Shown piece by piece: positions 48,396 through 57,905 of a stretch of 64,000 nucleotides of DNA. Origin of the DNA: Oscillospiraceae bacterium. Its GTDB lineage: Bacteria; Bacillota; Clostridia; Oscillospirales; Ruminococcaceae. Numbering within the stretch: the first letter of the stretch is position 1; every line of letters begins with the position of its first letter. The position numbers and the translations under genes were made by a program. The notes under the pieces are model-generated. The model did not search any database, had not been told where the DNA came from, and saw only the letters and a list, made by a program, of their open reading frames with translations. The stretch is taken from contig JAISZR010000004.1 in NCBI GenBank assembly GCA_031284525.1, positions 186,001 to 250,000 of the forward strand. Reading direction: 5' to 3'.

Positions 48396-50432
48396 ATGAT
48401 CGTGTGTGGAAGTGTGCGATGTAGATTGGTGGCAAGGTTTATGTCTGAAAATGACATTTTTTTGAACAAATGGCGTGAATTAGTTTGCATCTTATTGGAT
48501 GATTTGGCAGAAAACGGAGTGGCTAGCAGGAATGATGTTTTTCAGTTGCGGGGCTTGCGTGATTATAAGGTAAGTGAGTATCTAGCTAAATTTAGAACTT
48601 TGAATGATTTGGATTTGTGGCCTAAATGTGGGTTGAAAGATGTTTTTAGGCTGTTTAAGCTAAGTGAATTTGAGAGATTTTGTTTGGCCTTTGGTTTTTT
48701 GTTTAAGGAAAATCGGAAGGTTAGAGGTAAGGTTCTGCGAGTTCACGGGTCCTGGAGGAATGGTTTGTTACTGGAATTTTGCGAAGAAGTCTTTGAGATT
48801 TGCTTTAAAATGTGTGGGGAAATTCAGAGGGAACCGCTAAAAATGAGGCTTTTGGGGCTAAAAAGACGAGATGGTGTCGAAGTTTTATCTGTGGGTATTT
48901 TGCTCGTTGAGTGTGTGAAAGGGCTCGAAAGCAGAGATGATCAGCCTAGCGGGGTTTCTTGGTTTTGTTTGCGGAGGCCTGTGGGGGAGCTGTTTGAACT
49001 TCCTGTGCAAAAGGAATTGGGGATCTGTTTGGCAAAGATCAAGAGCTTTGAAAGTGGAAATAATCTGCTTATTCTGGAAGGCGGCAAGTTTGCAGGTAAG
49101 AAAGTGCAGTTTGCCTTGTTGGCTGGGAAGAACGGCATGCCAATGTTTTTGGTTGATTTTGAAATTTGGGAGACTTTTGAAAGAGAGGAACTTGAAAACG
49201 CTTCGCTCGATGTTTGCCTCAGAGTGATTTTGCGAAATGCTTGGGTGTGTTTTGAAAAGGTCGGCAAAGAGGTAGAAAGCGAGAGAGCTTGGGATGTTGT
49301 GGTTGGGATTCTAAAGCGTTATGTCTGCTTTTTTAGCGTTGCTGTAACAAAGGATGCTGATTTTTTAAAAGTGGTCGAGAGTTATACGGTAACAAGGTTT
49401 AAGTTGGATTATTTGCATGGCAAAGTCTGTGAGTCGTGTTGGAAGTATTTCTTGAATATTTATGGGTTACACTTTGACGCGATTGATGTTGTTTCCCGAA
49501 ACTTTCTGTTTGTGGTGGGCCAAATCGAGCAGGTTGCTAGGAGAATGAGGTTACTCGATGAGGCGAATGGTGAAGTAAGTTTGCCTCAGGTTTTGAGGAT
49601 ATGTCAGGAAATCTCCGGGGAGAATTTTGGGGAAAAGGCAAAAAGGATGAATGGTGCATTTGGTTGGGAAGACTTGGTGGTGACCGAGGAATGCAAAAAG
49701 GCTTTGGAGATGGTTTGCGATCTCGTTAAGTTTTCGGGTGTAGTATATGACGAATTAGGATTTGGGCGGAAAATGGCATACGGGCGTTCGACTTCCGCTT
49801 TGTTTTATGGGGCGCCGGGAACTGGGAAGACTATGGCGACGCAGGTGATTGCAAATGAGGTGGGGTTGCCGCTTTATAGGATAGATCTTTCTCAAATAAT
49901 TAGTAAGTATATAGGCGAAACTGAAAAAAGATTGAATGAAATCTTCGATATTGCGAAGAGAACACAGGTAGTTTTGTTTTTTGACGAGGCTGACGCCCTG
50001 TTTGCAAAGCGGACTCAGGTGTCAACTTCGAATGACAGGTTCGCCAATGTGGAAACATCGTTCCTTTTGCAAAAGATAGAAGATTATTCTGGCGTTGTGA
50101 TTCTGGCAACTAACCTTCTTTCGAATTTTGATGATGCGTTTAAAAGAAGGATAAAGATAATGGTGAATTTTGCCTTGCCAGATGAAGAGATGAGATTGAA
50201 ATTGTGGGGCGGCGTGTTTCCGAAAGAGGTGGATGTAAGTAGATTAGATTTTGATTATCTTGCTGAAAAGTTTGAGGTTTCTGGGAGCGTTATTAAATCA
50301 GCCGCTTTGCTTGCGACCTTCTTTTGTGTTAAAAGAAATGAGCCTCTTTCTATGGAACAGGTGTTTATGGCACTTAAAGTTGAGATGAGTAAAAGTGGAC
50401 AATTGGTGTTTGATAGAGATTTTAGTGCATAG
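48396..50432 (+). CDS. AAA+ ATPase of eCIS-associated type (Afp15/CDC48-like C-terminal AAA with N-terminal winged-helix-like region)
   Basis: YGAPGTGKTMATQVIANEVGLPLYRIDLSQIISKYIGETEKRLNEIFDIAKRTQVVLFFDEADALFAKRTQVSTSNDRFANVETSFLLQKIEDYSGVVILATNLLSNFDDAFKRRI; upstream FKLSEFERFCLAFGFLFKEN resembles the 'LSxFExxxLLLALAPEL' segment of eCIS ATPases. Real start may be the ATG of MSENDIF. Confidence 0.85.
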   Translation: MIVCGSVRCRLVARFMSENDIFLNKWRELVCILLDDLAENGVASRNDVFQLRGLRDYKVSEYLAKFRTLNDLDLWPKCGLKDVFRLFKLSEFERFCLAFGFLFKENRKVRGKVLRVHGSWRNGLLLEFCEEVFEICFKMCGEIQREPLKMRLLGLKRRDGVEVLSVGILLVECVKGLESRDDQPSGVSWFCLRRPVGELFELPVQKELGICLAKIKSFESGNNLLILEGGKFAGKKVQFALLAGKNGMPMFLVDFEIWETFEREELENASLDVCLRVILRNAWVCFEKVGKEVESERAWDVVVGILKRYVCFFSVAVTKDADFLKVVESYTVTRFKLDYLHGKVCESCWKYFLNIYGLHFDAIDVVSRNFLFVVGQIEQVARRMRLLDEANGEVSLPQVLRICQEISGENFGEKAKRMNGAFGWEDLVVTEECKKALEMVCDLVKFSGVVYDELGFGRKMAYGRSTSALFYGAPGTGKTMATQVIANEVGLPLYRIDLSQIISKYIGETEKRLNEIFDIAKRTQVVLFFDEADALFAKRTQVSTSNDRFANVETSFLLQKIEDYSGVVILATNLLSNFDDAFKRRIKIMVNFALPDEEMRLKLWGGVFPKEVDVSRLDFDYLAEKFEVSGSVIKSAALLATFFCVKRNEPLSMEQVFMALKVEMSKSGQLVFDRDFSA

Positions 50433-50460
50433 TGACTATAGACTGGTAGGTTTATAGGAG

Positions 50461-51729
50461 GTGGCAGGTGTGGTCGTTGCGAACAAATCGGGGAAAGAGG
50501 GAGACGAAAAAGCTAAGAAGAAACCTCAGGCCGCACAGAAAAGAACGCACCCCAAATTTCTGGCACGTAGCCCAGAGTCCCAAGGGTGGGAGAAACGAAA
50601 TTCTGGATTTGGAAATTTAGGGTTTGAATATAGGAATCGAGATTTTAGGGAATCAGCGTGGGAGAATGCCGGATGGTACGGTGGTTGGTCAACAAAGAAA
50701 GGCGTGTTGCTTTCACTGCAAAGGCGATTTGAGGCGGCAAGGGGTTCGAAAGCTTTTAGGTCGGTTGGGGCTCTTCGATATCAGAACAGAATTATTAAGT
50801 TAGACGAGACTTTGAGATATTTGGAGAGGTTCCTTGACAGAAAGACGGATAACGAAATTCCCAAATTAATTACGCAGTCGTATCTAAATTTAAATAGAGT
50901 AAATCTCGGGCTGAAGAATGAAACCTCAAAGCAGGTTCGAATTGCTCTTAGTGATTCCGAGGAGGTCAGAGGCATTTCGTCTGACATTTGTCAGTTGGTG
51001 TCCATGAAGGGGTGGCACGGGCTACCTTATAAGATCAGGCGGATGCTGTGGCGCGTTACACTGTGGGGCATTGAAGAGGCGAATTTCAAAGTGGAAAATC
51101 AGGAATCGGTTAACCTGAATGATAATGTTACGGTGGGTTCACTTGAGTTTAAATATTTATTGGATGAGAAAAAGAGGTTGTTGGAAAGTAAGGAACGGGA
51201 AATTGCTCGATTAGAGCGCAAATATCCCGGGATTAAGAAGCGATATAAAGCGGAAAAGGACATTATGCGCAGAGCTCCGAGGGTCTCTTTGCAACAAAAA
51301 GCCAAGGGCCATTGCGCTTCTCTGATGAATGGTGGGGTCAAAGTCAGGCGCAATTCAGGAATGGTCTCTGCGGGAATGCGCAGCAGGTATAGAGCTACTG
51401 ATGAGCAGGCTGCTTATGTTAGGGTTTCTTTGTTTTATGACGAGATGTTTGCCAGAGTTGATGAAAAGTTGGACCGACTTCTTATGGTTCGCAGGAAAAG
51501 ATTTGAGGATAACGAATACGGTGGGATGGTCGATAGGCCGATTTTTGAAAAATGCATTGCGGATACGGCGAGACCATGTGAACGATATATAGATACGCTA
51601 AAGCAGATTGTTGGAATGAGCTACGAACCCGCGGTTCCTTATGGTTTTGCGGTTGAAGGTGACGCAGATGAGGTTTTGCCGATTTTGAGAAGCTTCTCGC
51701 AAAAGGTATTAGATGTTATTTGGAGTTGA
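50461..51729 (+). CDS. Hypothetical basic protein, second gene of the eCIS-like operon
   Basis: 422-aa ORF on the same strand between ATPase and downstream genes; low-complexity basic N-terminus; no recognisable domain. Confidence 0.65.
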   Translation: MAGVVVANKSGKEGDEKAKKKPQAAQKRTHPKFLARSPESQGWEKRNSGFGNLGFEYRNRDFRESAWENAGWYGGWSTKKGVLLSLQRRFEAARGSKAFRSVGALRYQNRIIKLDETLRYLERFLDRKTDNEIPKLITQSYLNLNRVNLGLKNETSKQVRIALSDSEEVRGISSDICQLVSMKGWHGLPYKIRRMLWRVTLWGIEEANFKVENQESVNLNDNVTVGSLEFKYLLDEKKRLLESKEREIARLERKYPGIKKRYKAEKDIMRRAPRVSLQQKAKGHCASLMNGGVKVRRNSGMVSAGMRSRYRATDEQAAYVRVSLFYDEMFARVDEKLDRLLMVRRKRFEDNEYGGMVDRPIFEKCIADTARPCERYIDTLKQIVGMSYEPAVPYGFAVEGDADEVLPILRSFSQKVLDVIWS

Positions 51730-52301
51730 TGTTGGATGGTAGCGGTTTGATGACGGCAGAGGAAGTTTTGGAATGTCTTGAATTTATCTTTCGAGATAAT
51801 GGGTTCGAGAACATTTTCAAAAGGGAATTGGATTTGGGTGATCAGGGCAACAAAAGCGTGCTTATTGCTGTTTCTGCCGTTGAAACAAACTTAAGAAAGG
51901 CCAATGTGATTTACTCGATTTGTCAGGTGGGTGAAGAAGAGAATGGGATTGGTGTTTTCCGATTTGATATAGAGATAGAGGGGCCGCACACGGCAGAGCA
52001 CTTTTCGAAGTTGTGTGAATATGTCTCGTTGGTAGCTCCTTACATGCTGTTAGGTTCGATTTATACACAAAAATGCGATGGTGGTGTTAAAGTTCATTTG
52101 AGTTATGATGCGGTGATTAGTTTGAAGTTGGCATATACTGATATTAAGGCGCTGCTATCTTTGATTTTGTCAATGCTTTCCTGTAGTCTGACACTCTTGG
52201 TAAAACGTTTTTATGAGGTTGCGGTTGGTAACTTTGGAATTTTGGAGGATGTTGATTTGTTCAGGCAAGATTTGGAAAACTTGGATTCTTTGCGGGGCTG
52301 A
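51720..52301 (+). CDS. Hypothetical protein of the eCIS-like operon
   Basis: 193-aa ORF overlapping the upstream gene by 10 nt; no recognisable domain. Confidence 0.65.
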   Translation: MELMLDGSGLMTAEEVLECLEFIFRDNGFENIFKRELDLGDQGNKSVLIAVSAVETNLRKANVIYSICQVGEEENGIGVFRFDIEIEGPHTAEHFSKLCEYVSLVAPYMLLGSIYTQKCDGGVKVHLSYDAVISLKLAYTDIKALLSLILSMLSCSLTLLVKRFYEVAVGNFGILEDVDLFRQDLENLDSLRG

Positions 52302-52333
52302 AGCTCTAATAAAACTTACAGGGGAAGGAAAGT

Positions 52334-54136
52334 GTGGATATGTTGGGTAGTAGTTTTTTTCCGTTTGTTAAAAATAGGTTTTATTGTGGTAAGTTGTTGA
52401 CTTCCAGTGACTTCACAGAGGAGCAAAAATATCTCAACAACAAAAGGCGATTCTTAAACAAGATAATGTTTGGGCAAGGGGTAGTTAGCGGCTTTTATAC
52501 GTATGCAATTGATGATACTACCCTGATGATTGAATCTGGGGTCGCTTTGGATTCACTTGGCCGAGAGGTCGTTTTAGAAAAATCGCTTGTGAAAAAGCTT
52601 TCAACAGTCGACGGTTTCAATGACATAAAGACGGGAAGGTTAGGGCTGTTTGTTGAATATTGTGAACGGGAAATTGATCCACTCTACTCGCTGGCAAGGA
52701 ACGAATCAGGGAAGGAATATGAATATAATCGGATAAGTGAGGAACTCAGGTTTTCTGTTAGAGATATGCAGGATGATGAGACTCGGCACGGTGGTGTGGA
52801 TGAGGAGTTTATTGATTCCAAGGTGCTTTATGAAGATGGGGATTTTAGATTGAAGATAAAGGTCCCACGATTTGTTTGTAGGGACCATGAGGTGAATATT
52901 GTTGCTGGCCTTGAGAAACTTTCAGATTCAGATTTGGAATTTTCGGGTGAGTGGCTAGTTTATTCCCCCGGATTTGTTGGAGAAGGTGGAGATAATAGGG
53001 TTGCTTTTAGGATAGATAAGGTGAAGCTGGAAGAAGGAGAAACATTTGAACTCCCACAAGGCGTGAAATTTGAGGGGACAACTATATCGGATAAGACGAC
53101 CTTCATTGTTAAAGAAGGGTCAGCCGAATTTGTTATTGGCAAAAATAAGGCAAGTGTGGCCGAGAATGTATTTTTAACAATCGAGATAAGAAAGAGTAAC
53201 CCTTTGGATTTGATTAAAGAACAAATAACAAACTTGTCGATGGAACGATTGCTGACGGGGGATGGCCATTCGATTTGTGTGGCAGAAATTGAACTGATCA
53301 AAGTTGATGCCAAGGCGTATGTTATAAGCAAAGTGACACGTCCAGATGTTTACAGTCAAATATACGTACCGATCCAGCAGTATGCAATTGCTAAAATGCT
53401 GCAGTTTTACCCCAAAACTAGCGCCGTTGGCGGGATCAGCCCCGTGGTAGAAAGTGTGAAATCTGAATGTGATGGTGGTGCAGAGTTGATTTCCACATTC
53501 AATTCCGTGATTGCATCGGGGAGCGCCGAAATACCTATTACGCAAAATATCAAACCGGGTCGGGTTGTTTATTCCGATGAGATTATGCATAGCTTGGGTG
53601 TTGGAGATGTTTTTGTTGATGTGGGGATTGAATATGTGTTGAACAGCAACGGAAACAATGTAAGTAGGAAGGTTGTTTATGGAGATAGTAGCATATTTAA
53701 GGACAGTTTGCCTGGAACTATAAACGCGTCTAAGGCAGTCAAAATCATGTGTGAAAAGGGGACATTCGTTGTTGGGATCAGATTTGATGAACCGGCTAAT
53801 GTCTCGTGCGTAAAGTTGAAATGGTTTGCGTTTAAAACACCGGACTTTAGCAGCGTTGGCGAAGAGGATCGGTCACAAGAAAAATCGATATACGTCAAAA
53901 AGGACACCTTAGTTGTTGTTCCTAATGAGGTGGTATGCATTGATGTTGGCTTTAGTAATATGAGTGCGACGGCGCTTAAATATGATGTTGTGGATAAAGA
54001 TGGCGGAGTTGTTGATGTGAATGGCGTATATAGTGCTCCGAATAAAGAGGGGGTCTATGAAGTTAAGATTTCTTGTACTAACGAGCCGGATATATATACC
54101 TATGCATATATAGTCGTTGTAAAGAAGGATGTTTAG
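52334..54136 (+). CDS. 'GKLLT' eCIS-associated protein with C-terminal Ig-like domain
   Basis: N-terminus FFPFVKNRFYCGKLLTSSDFTEEQKYLNNKRRFLNKIMFGQGVVSGFYTYAIDDTTLMIESGVALDSLGREVVL matches the NRFFxGKLLTxxDFxxEQxYxxxKRRLxNRxLHGxGVVxGLxV..GxALDxxGREIVV pattern seen in eCIS-type loci. C-terminus DGGVVDVNGVYSAPNKEGVYEVKISCTNEPDIYTYAYIVVVK is Ig-like. Confidence 0.75.
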   Translation: MDMLGSSFFPFVKNRFYCGKLLTSSDFTEEQKYLNNKRRFLNKIMFGQGVVSGFYTYAIDDTTLMIESGVALDSLGREVVLEKSLVKKLSTVDGFNDIKTGRLGLFVEYCEREIDPLYSLARNESGKEYEYNRISEELRFSVRDMQDDETRHGGVDEEFIDSKVLYEDGDFRLKIKVPRFVCRDHEVNIVAGLEKLSDSDLEFSGEWLVYSPGFVGEGGDNRVAFRIDKVKLEEGETFELPQGVKFEGTTISDKTTFIVKEGSAEFVIGKNKASVAENVFLTIEIRKSNPLDLIKEQITNLSMERLLTGDGHSICVAEIELIKVDAKAYVISKVTRPDVYSQIYVPIQQYAIAKMLQFYPKTSAVGGISPVVESVKSECDGGAELISTFNSVIASGSAEIPITQNIKPGRVVYSDEIMHSLGVGDVFVDVGIEYVLNSNGNNVSRKVVYGDSSIFKDSLPGTINASKAVKIMCEKGTFVVGIRFDEPANVSCVKLKWFAFKTPDFSSVGEEDRSQEKSIYVKKDTLVVVPNEVVCIDVGFSNMSATALKYDVVDKDGGVVDVNGVYSAPNKEGVYEVKISCTNEPDIYTYAYIVVVKKDV

Positions 54137-54998
54137 GATGATTGACCTATTTGGGAGAACCTTGGAAGAAGTTCGACCGGTTGTGATCAATGATGTTAAC
54201 GAAGTCGCGGTGTGCAAGGATATCAAAACTAGCGACAAGTTTGTGGTGGTTAGATTAAAAGGGAGTGAAATTACAAAAAAAGTTCTAAAAATGCTTTATA
54301 ACAGGGACGGAAACAGTTTTTTGCCAGGTGAACTTTTTGTTGGTGGGGTTGTTAACAAAGGTGACATGGTGTTAGTTTTTAACTATCTGCCGGAGCGTCG
54401 TTTGTTTTCTTATATCAAGTCGGATTCTTATTCTTCGCAATATACAATATCCGTGATAAGAAGTTTTCTCTTTAAATTGATATCTTTGAAGATGCCGCCA
54501 CCACTTATAAGATTGTTGCTTGCCAAGGATAACATTAACCTCAAAGAGGATGGCAGCGTGTATTTTGGGACTTTGTTGGATTTTGAGAAGATGAATTTTG
54601 AGACACGTGAACGAGATTGCTTGAGTGCGTGTTTAGACGTTGTGAATAATATTATTTTGGAGTTTGATGTTGGAGAAGATGAGAAGTATAGGAATCTTGA
54701 AGCTGTAAAGTTGTTTCTCAAAAAATACAGGAACGGTTCGTATCGTTCTGTGGTTGAAATTTATAACGATTTTAAGTTAAAAAGGCTTACCGTCCCTCAT
54801 TTTTACGATAATTGGTATGCGGCTTTTCTAAAACCGAGTAGATTGTTCAAAGTAGGAAAGATATTAATGATCGCAATATTTATCTGCGCCGCTTTTATGC
54901 TGGCTAGTTGGTTGCTCGATAAGAGTTCGTTCATGATTGGGTTTAAGAATCGGAAATTGGATGTTATTGGCACGGTGGTTATGACGTTGGAAAAATAA
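54129..54998 (+). CDS. Pseudokinase-like protein with C-terminal transmembrane helix
   Basis: Fold-like landmarks: VVVRLKG (beta3-like), VLVFNYLPERRLFSYIKS (hinge-like), LLAKDNINLKEDGSVYFGTLLDFEKM (catalytic/DFG-loop-like). TM: KILMIAIFICAAFMLASWLL. No canonical kinase catalytic residues. Confidence 0.45.
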   Translation: MFRMIDLFGRTLEEVRPVVINDVNEVAVCKDIKTSDKFVVVRLKGSEITKKVLKMLYNRDGNSFLPGELFVGGVVNKGDMVLVFNYLPERRLFSYIKSDSYSSQYTISVIRSFLFKLISLKMPPPLIRLLLAKDNINLKEDGSVYFGTLLDFEKMNFETRERDCLSACLDVVNNIILEFDVGEDEKYRNLEAVKLFLKKYRNGSYRSVVEIYNDFKLKRLTVPHFYDNWYAAFLKPSRLFKVGKILMIAIFICAAFMLASWLLDKSSFMIGFKNRKLDVIGTVVMTLEK

Positions 54999-55074
54999 AT
55001 GGGGTAGGTTGCTCTATGTGCCGTTAACACCCTGTTATCTCGTTAGTGATTAAGCAAACCGGAGGTGGAGCCAG

Positions 55075-57861
55075 GTGAAAAGCAAGAAGAAAAAGATGTT
55101 GGAATGGATTTTTTTGGTAGGGGTGTTAATGGCTTATGTTGTGGGGGGAGTTGCCTACAACATGTTTAATCAGCGTGAAGTATGTGAGTGTGAAAGAACC
55201 ATTGAGCCGACCGATGATGGCAGATTTTATATGATAAAGAACAATAATTACAGCTCTGAAGTTTTTCAATTTGATAGTAGTGGAACTATTTTGAAGACAT
55301 ACATAGAGAGGAACAGATGGCCTTTATCTTTGCGCCAGACTTCATTCGAAGGAGTCATGAATTCAGACGGGTTGCACCTTTACTTTTTGAGAACTCACCG
55401 TGATGTGGAGACGGGTTGCATTGAACAATATGAAATCGTTAGATTGGAAGATAATGGGCTGCAATTGGTTGCAAGAGATGTCTATTCGCCGGGACCGGGA
55501 AAGGATTTGCCACAGGCTTGTGCTATAAGAGTTGAGGATGAGAAAGTTTATCTTACCTCTTTGTGGAGTGATTTGAAAACGGTTCAGCTGGAAGAATTTG
55601 ATGCGCTCGATTCTGGTGAATTGTTCCCAAGGTCAACGAGAAAATATGTTATTCCGGGCGAGGAAACTGTTAGCAGGGCAATTTATCTGCGCGGGCAGGT
55701 CGTTATGGTTTCGAATACTGGCAAGATTTACCTCACAAGTGACTCTTCGGATTCGCTTATTAGCCCAAAAGAAAGTGGAGCTCAAAACGTCATAGGTTTT
55801 ATTGCGGAAAATGATTCAGAAATTGTTTTCTCGGAATCTGAAACAGATCTGATTTATAGATATCGTCTCTTGACGGGAGAAACGACGCAAAGTAGTGTAA
55901 AACAGTTTATAGGTGCAGATAACTTACGTGCTTATGACATACTTTATGCCAGTTTGGATAATGAAAGAAATTTTGCCGCAATTGCGACACTAAGTACTTA
56001 TGATAACGTGCAAATTTATTCTTGGAACAGTGGAGGAGCTCCTCTAATCGTTCCTGCCTTCCGGGTACCCTTCCGCGTGGCAGTAAGCATGTCCGCAGGG
56101 TTCATTTGGTTTTCGTGCGCCATAACGCTGTTTGCAGTAATAATGTATAAAGTTCTCATCCGGGTTATGAATAGGAAAAGGAAAATTGTCTTCAAATTTA
56201 TGAAGATTGTTTCCGTGTTTGTCGGTAGCATTTTGATACTTTTGGGAGTGAACGAATATCAAGAGCTTCTCACAGTTCATTACAGCACAAGGGAAAAAAT
56301 GGCTTTCGAGCTCGGCGGTCAGATTTTGGGCGAAATCTCTGGCGATATGGTGAAGGAGTTGGGTGAGAGCAGATCGAGTTATTCAGAATCCTATAACACT
56401 GTGTTGGAGGATTTTGAGATTTTGAATATGCAGGCGAGTGTCACCAAAAATTGGGATGGAATCTGTTACTATAACCAGGTTTTAGTGCTTAGTACGGAAG
56501 GGGACCTTTTAATTGGTCCTTCAAGTTATAATGATTTCCTTACCCCAGTTGAGAATGTATATTCAAGGGCCGATTGTGACCTCTTTTATGGTGCATTAAA
56601 GGCAAATGAGACAAAAACGGGGCGTGTCAACAACGATTATGGTGAGTGGATAATGTGTTCCATGCCAATTAAGGACAAAAGCAGCAATGTTGTTGGGGTG
56701 CTAGTTACTCTGGTGGATGCTGATGTGCGTTATAAGGTTGCGGTAGATATATTCGAATATTGCGCTGTGGCAGGTGGCGCACTGGTTTTGTTGGTCTTTT
56801 TAATATATTTATTCTTCAAGAAGGTGTTGATCCCACTGACCGCCCTGGAGGAATCGTTTAAGGAGATTGCTAGAGGCAACTACGGTGTGCGGCTTCTGGG
56901 TGATTTGAATGATGAATTTTCAAGCATCAACTCGACATTCAACAAGATGTGCGAAGAAATTTCAAGTAGTGTGTATAATTTGAGGCAGATTAAAGAAAAC
57001 TATAATAAGTTCGTTTCGGAAGTTGTGTTTAAGATGTTTAGGGAAACGAATGTCAACAATATAAATGTGGGAGATAGTATTGAGTCTGATTCCGTCTATG
57101 TGCTTCAAAGTGTTGGAGATTTGTATGATAAAGAGCTAACCCGGCCTTTTGTTAGGATGAGCGGTGGTGGTGCCGTTGATTTTTTGAATCGGTTGTTTAG
57201 GGTCGTAAATACTTGTGCGGCGCGCAACGGAGGAGCAGTTCTTGCTAATACCTTGGGAGTGGGTCTTTTACGAGTTTTGTTTGATCACGACAAAGCAAAG
57301 GAAGCGATCGATTATTCTTTGGATGTGTCAGGTGCCATTATGGCGAGCTTCGACGAAATAACGAGCTTGGATTTTGTGACACTAATCCACAAGGATCGGA
57401 CGGTTTTTGGCATAATCGGGGATGAAAATAATGCTTTCCCGGTCCTTAATTCTCGCGACATAGAGAGGTTAGTGAGAATAGTTCCAAGGCTGAGAAAAAT
57501 TGGTGTTAGGACGGTTGTTACCCGCTCATTGGTTGACGAGGCCAAGAAAAGGCACGGTGTGAGGTATATAGGGTTTGTGGGAACTCCGGGACTTGAGAGG
57601 CGATTTGAATTTTTTGAGGTTTTGGATGGCTGTGATTCGAGTGAGAAGAGTCAAAAACTGTCGACCAAGGCAACCTTCGAAAATGGGATAAAAATGTTCT
57701 ATTCAGGGGAATTTTATGAGGCGAGGTCGGAATTTTCTAAGGTGATACAAGAATGCGCTGGGGATGAGGTGGCAAGGTGGTACCTTTTGATGTGTGATAA
57801 ATATTACACGAATCCCGATGCTGCGGTCTCATATGAGTTGTTAAATGACGAAATTTACTGA
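55075..57861 (+). CDS. Membrane receptor: extracellular propeller-like region, TM helices, HAMP, degenerate class III nucleotidyl-cyclase-like domain, TPR-like tail
   Basis: FKKVLIPLTALEESFKEIARGNYGVRLLGDLNDEFSSINSTFNKMCEEI (HAMP). The SDSVYVLQSV...AVDFLNRLFRVVNTCAARNGGAVLANTLGVGLLRVLF...RTVVTRSLVDEAKKRHGVRYIGFV region resembles class III cyclases but lacks the metal-binding Asp residues. Confidence 0.6.
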   Translation: MKSKKKKMLEWIFLVGVLMAYVVGGVAYNMFNQREVCECERTIEPTDDGRFYMIKNNNYSSEVFQFDSSGTILKTYIERNRWPLSLRQTSFEGVMNSDGLHLYFLRTHRDVETGCIEQYEIVRLEDNGLQLVARDVYSPGPGKDLPQACAIRVEDEKVYLTSLWSDLKTVQLEEFDALDSGELFPRSTRKYVIPGEETVSRAIYLRGQVVMVSNTGKIYLTSDSSDSLISPKESGAQNVIGFIAENDSEIVFSESETDLIYRYRLLTGETTQSSVKQFIGADNLRAYDILYASLDNERNFAAIATLSTYDNVQIYSWNSGGAPLIVPAFRVPFRVAVSMSAGFIWFSCAITLFAVIMYKVLIRVMNRKRKIVFKFMKIVSVFVGSILILLGVNEYQELLTVHYSTREKMAFELGGQILGEISGDMVKELGESRSSYSESYNTVLEDFEILNMQASVTKNWDGICYYNQVLVLSTEGDLLIGPSSYNDFLTPVENVYSRADCDLFYGALKANETKTGRVNNDYGEWIMCSMPIKDKSSNVVGVLVTLVDADVRYKVAVDIFEYCAVAGGALVLLVFLIYLFFKKVLIPLTALEESFKEIARGNYGVRLLGDLNDEFSSINSTFNKMCEEISSSVYNLRQIKENYNKFVSEVVFKMFRETNVNNINVGDSIESDSVYVLQSVGDLYDKELTRPFVRMSGGGAVDFLNRLFRVVNTCAARNGGAVLANTLGVGLLRVLFDHDKAKEAIDYSLDVSGAIMASFDEITSLDFVTLIHKDRTVFGIIGDENNAFPVLNSRDIERLVRIVPRLRKIGVRTVVTRSLVDEAKKRHGVRYIGFVGTPGLERRFEFFEVLDGCDSSEKSQKLSTKATFENGIKMFYSGEFYEARSEFSKVIQECAGDEVARWYLLMCDKYYTNPDAAVSYELLNDEIY

Positions 57862-57905
57862 TGATTGTTTTGAAAATCCGATTCTTTCATCGGAGGTGAG
57901 CCTTC

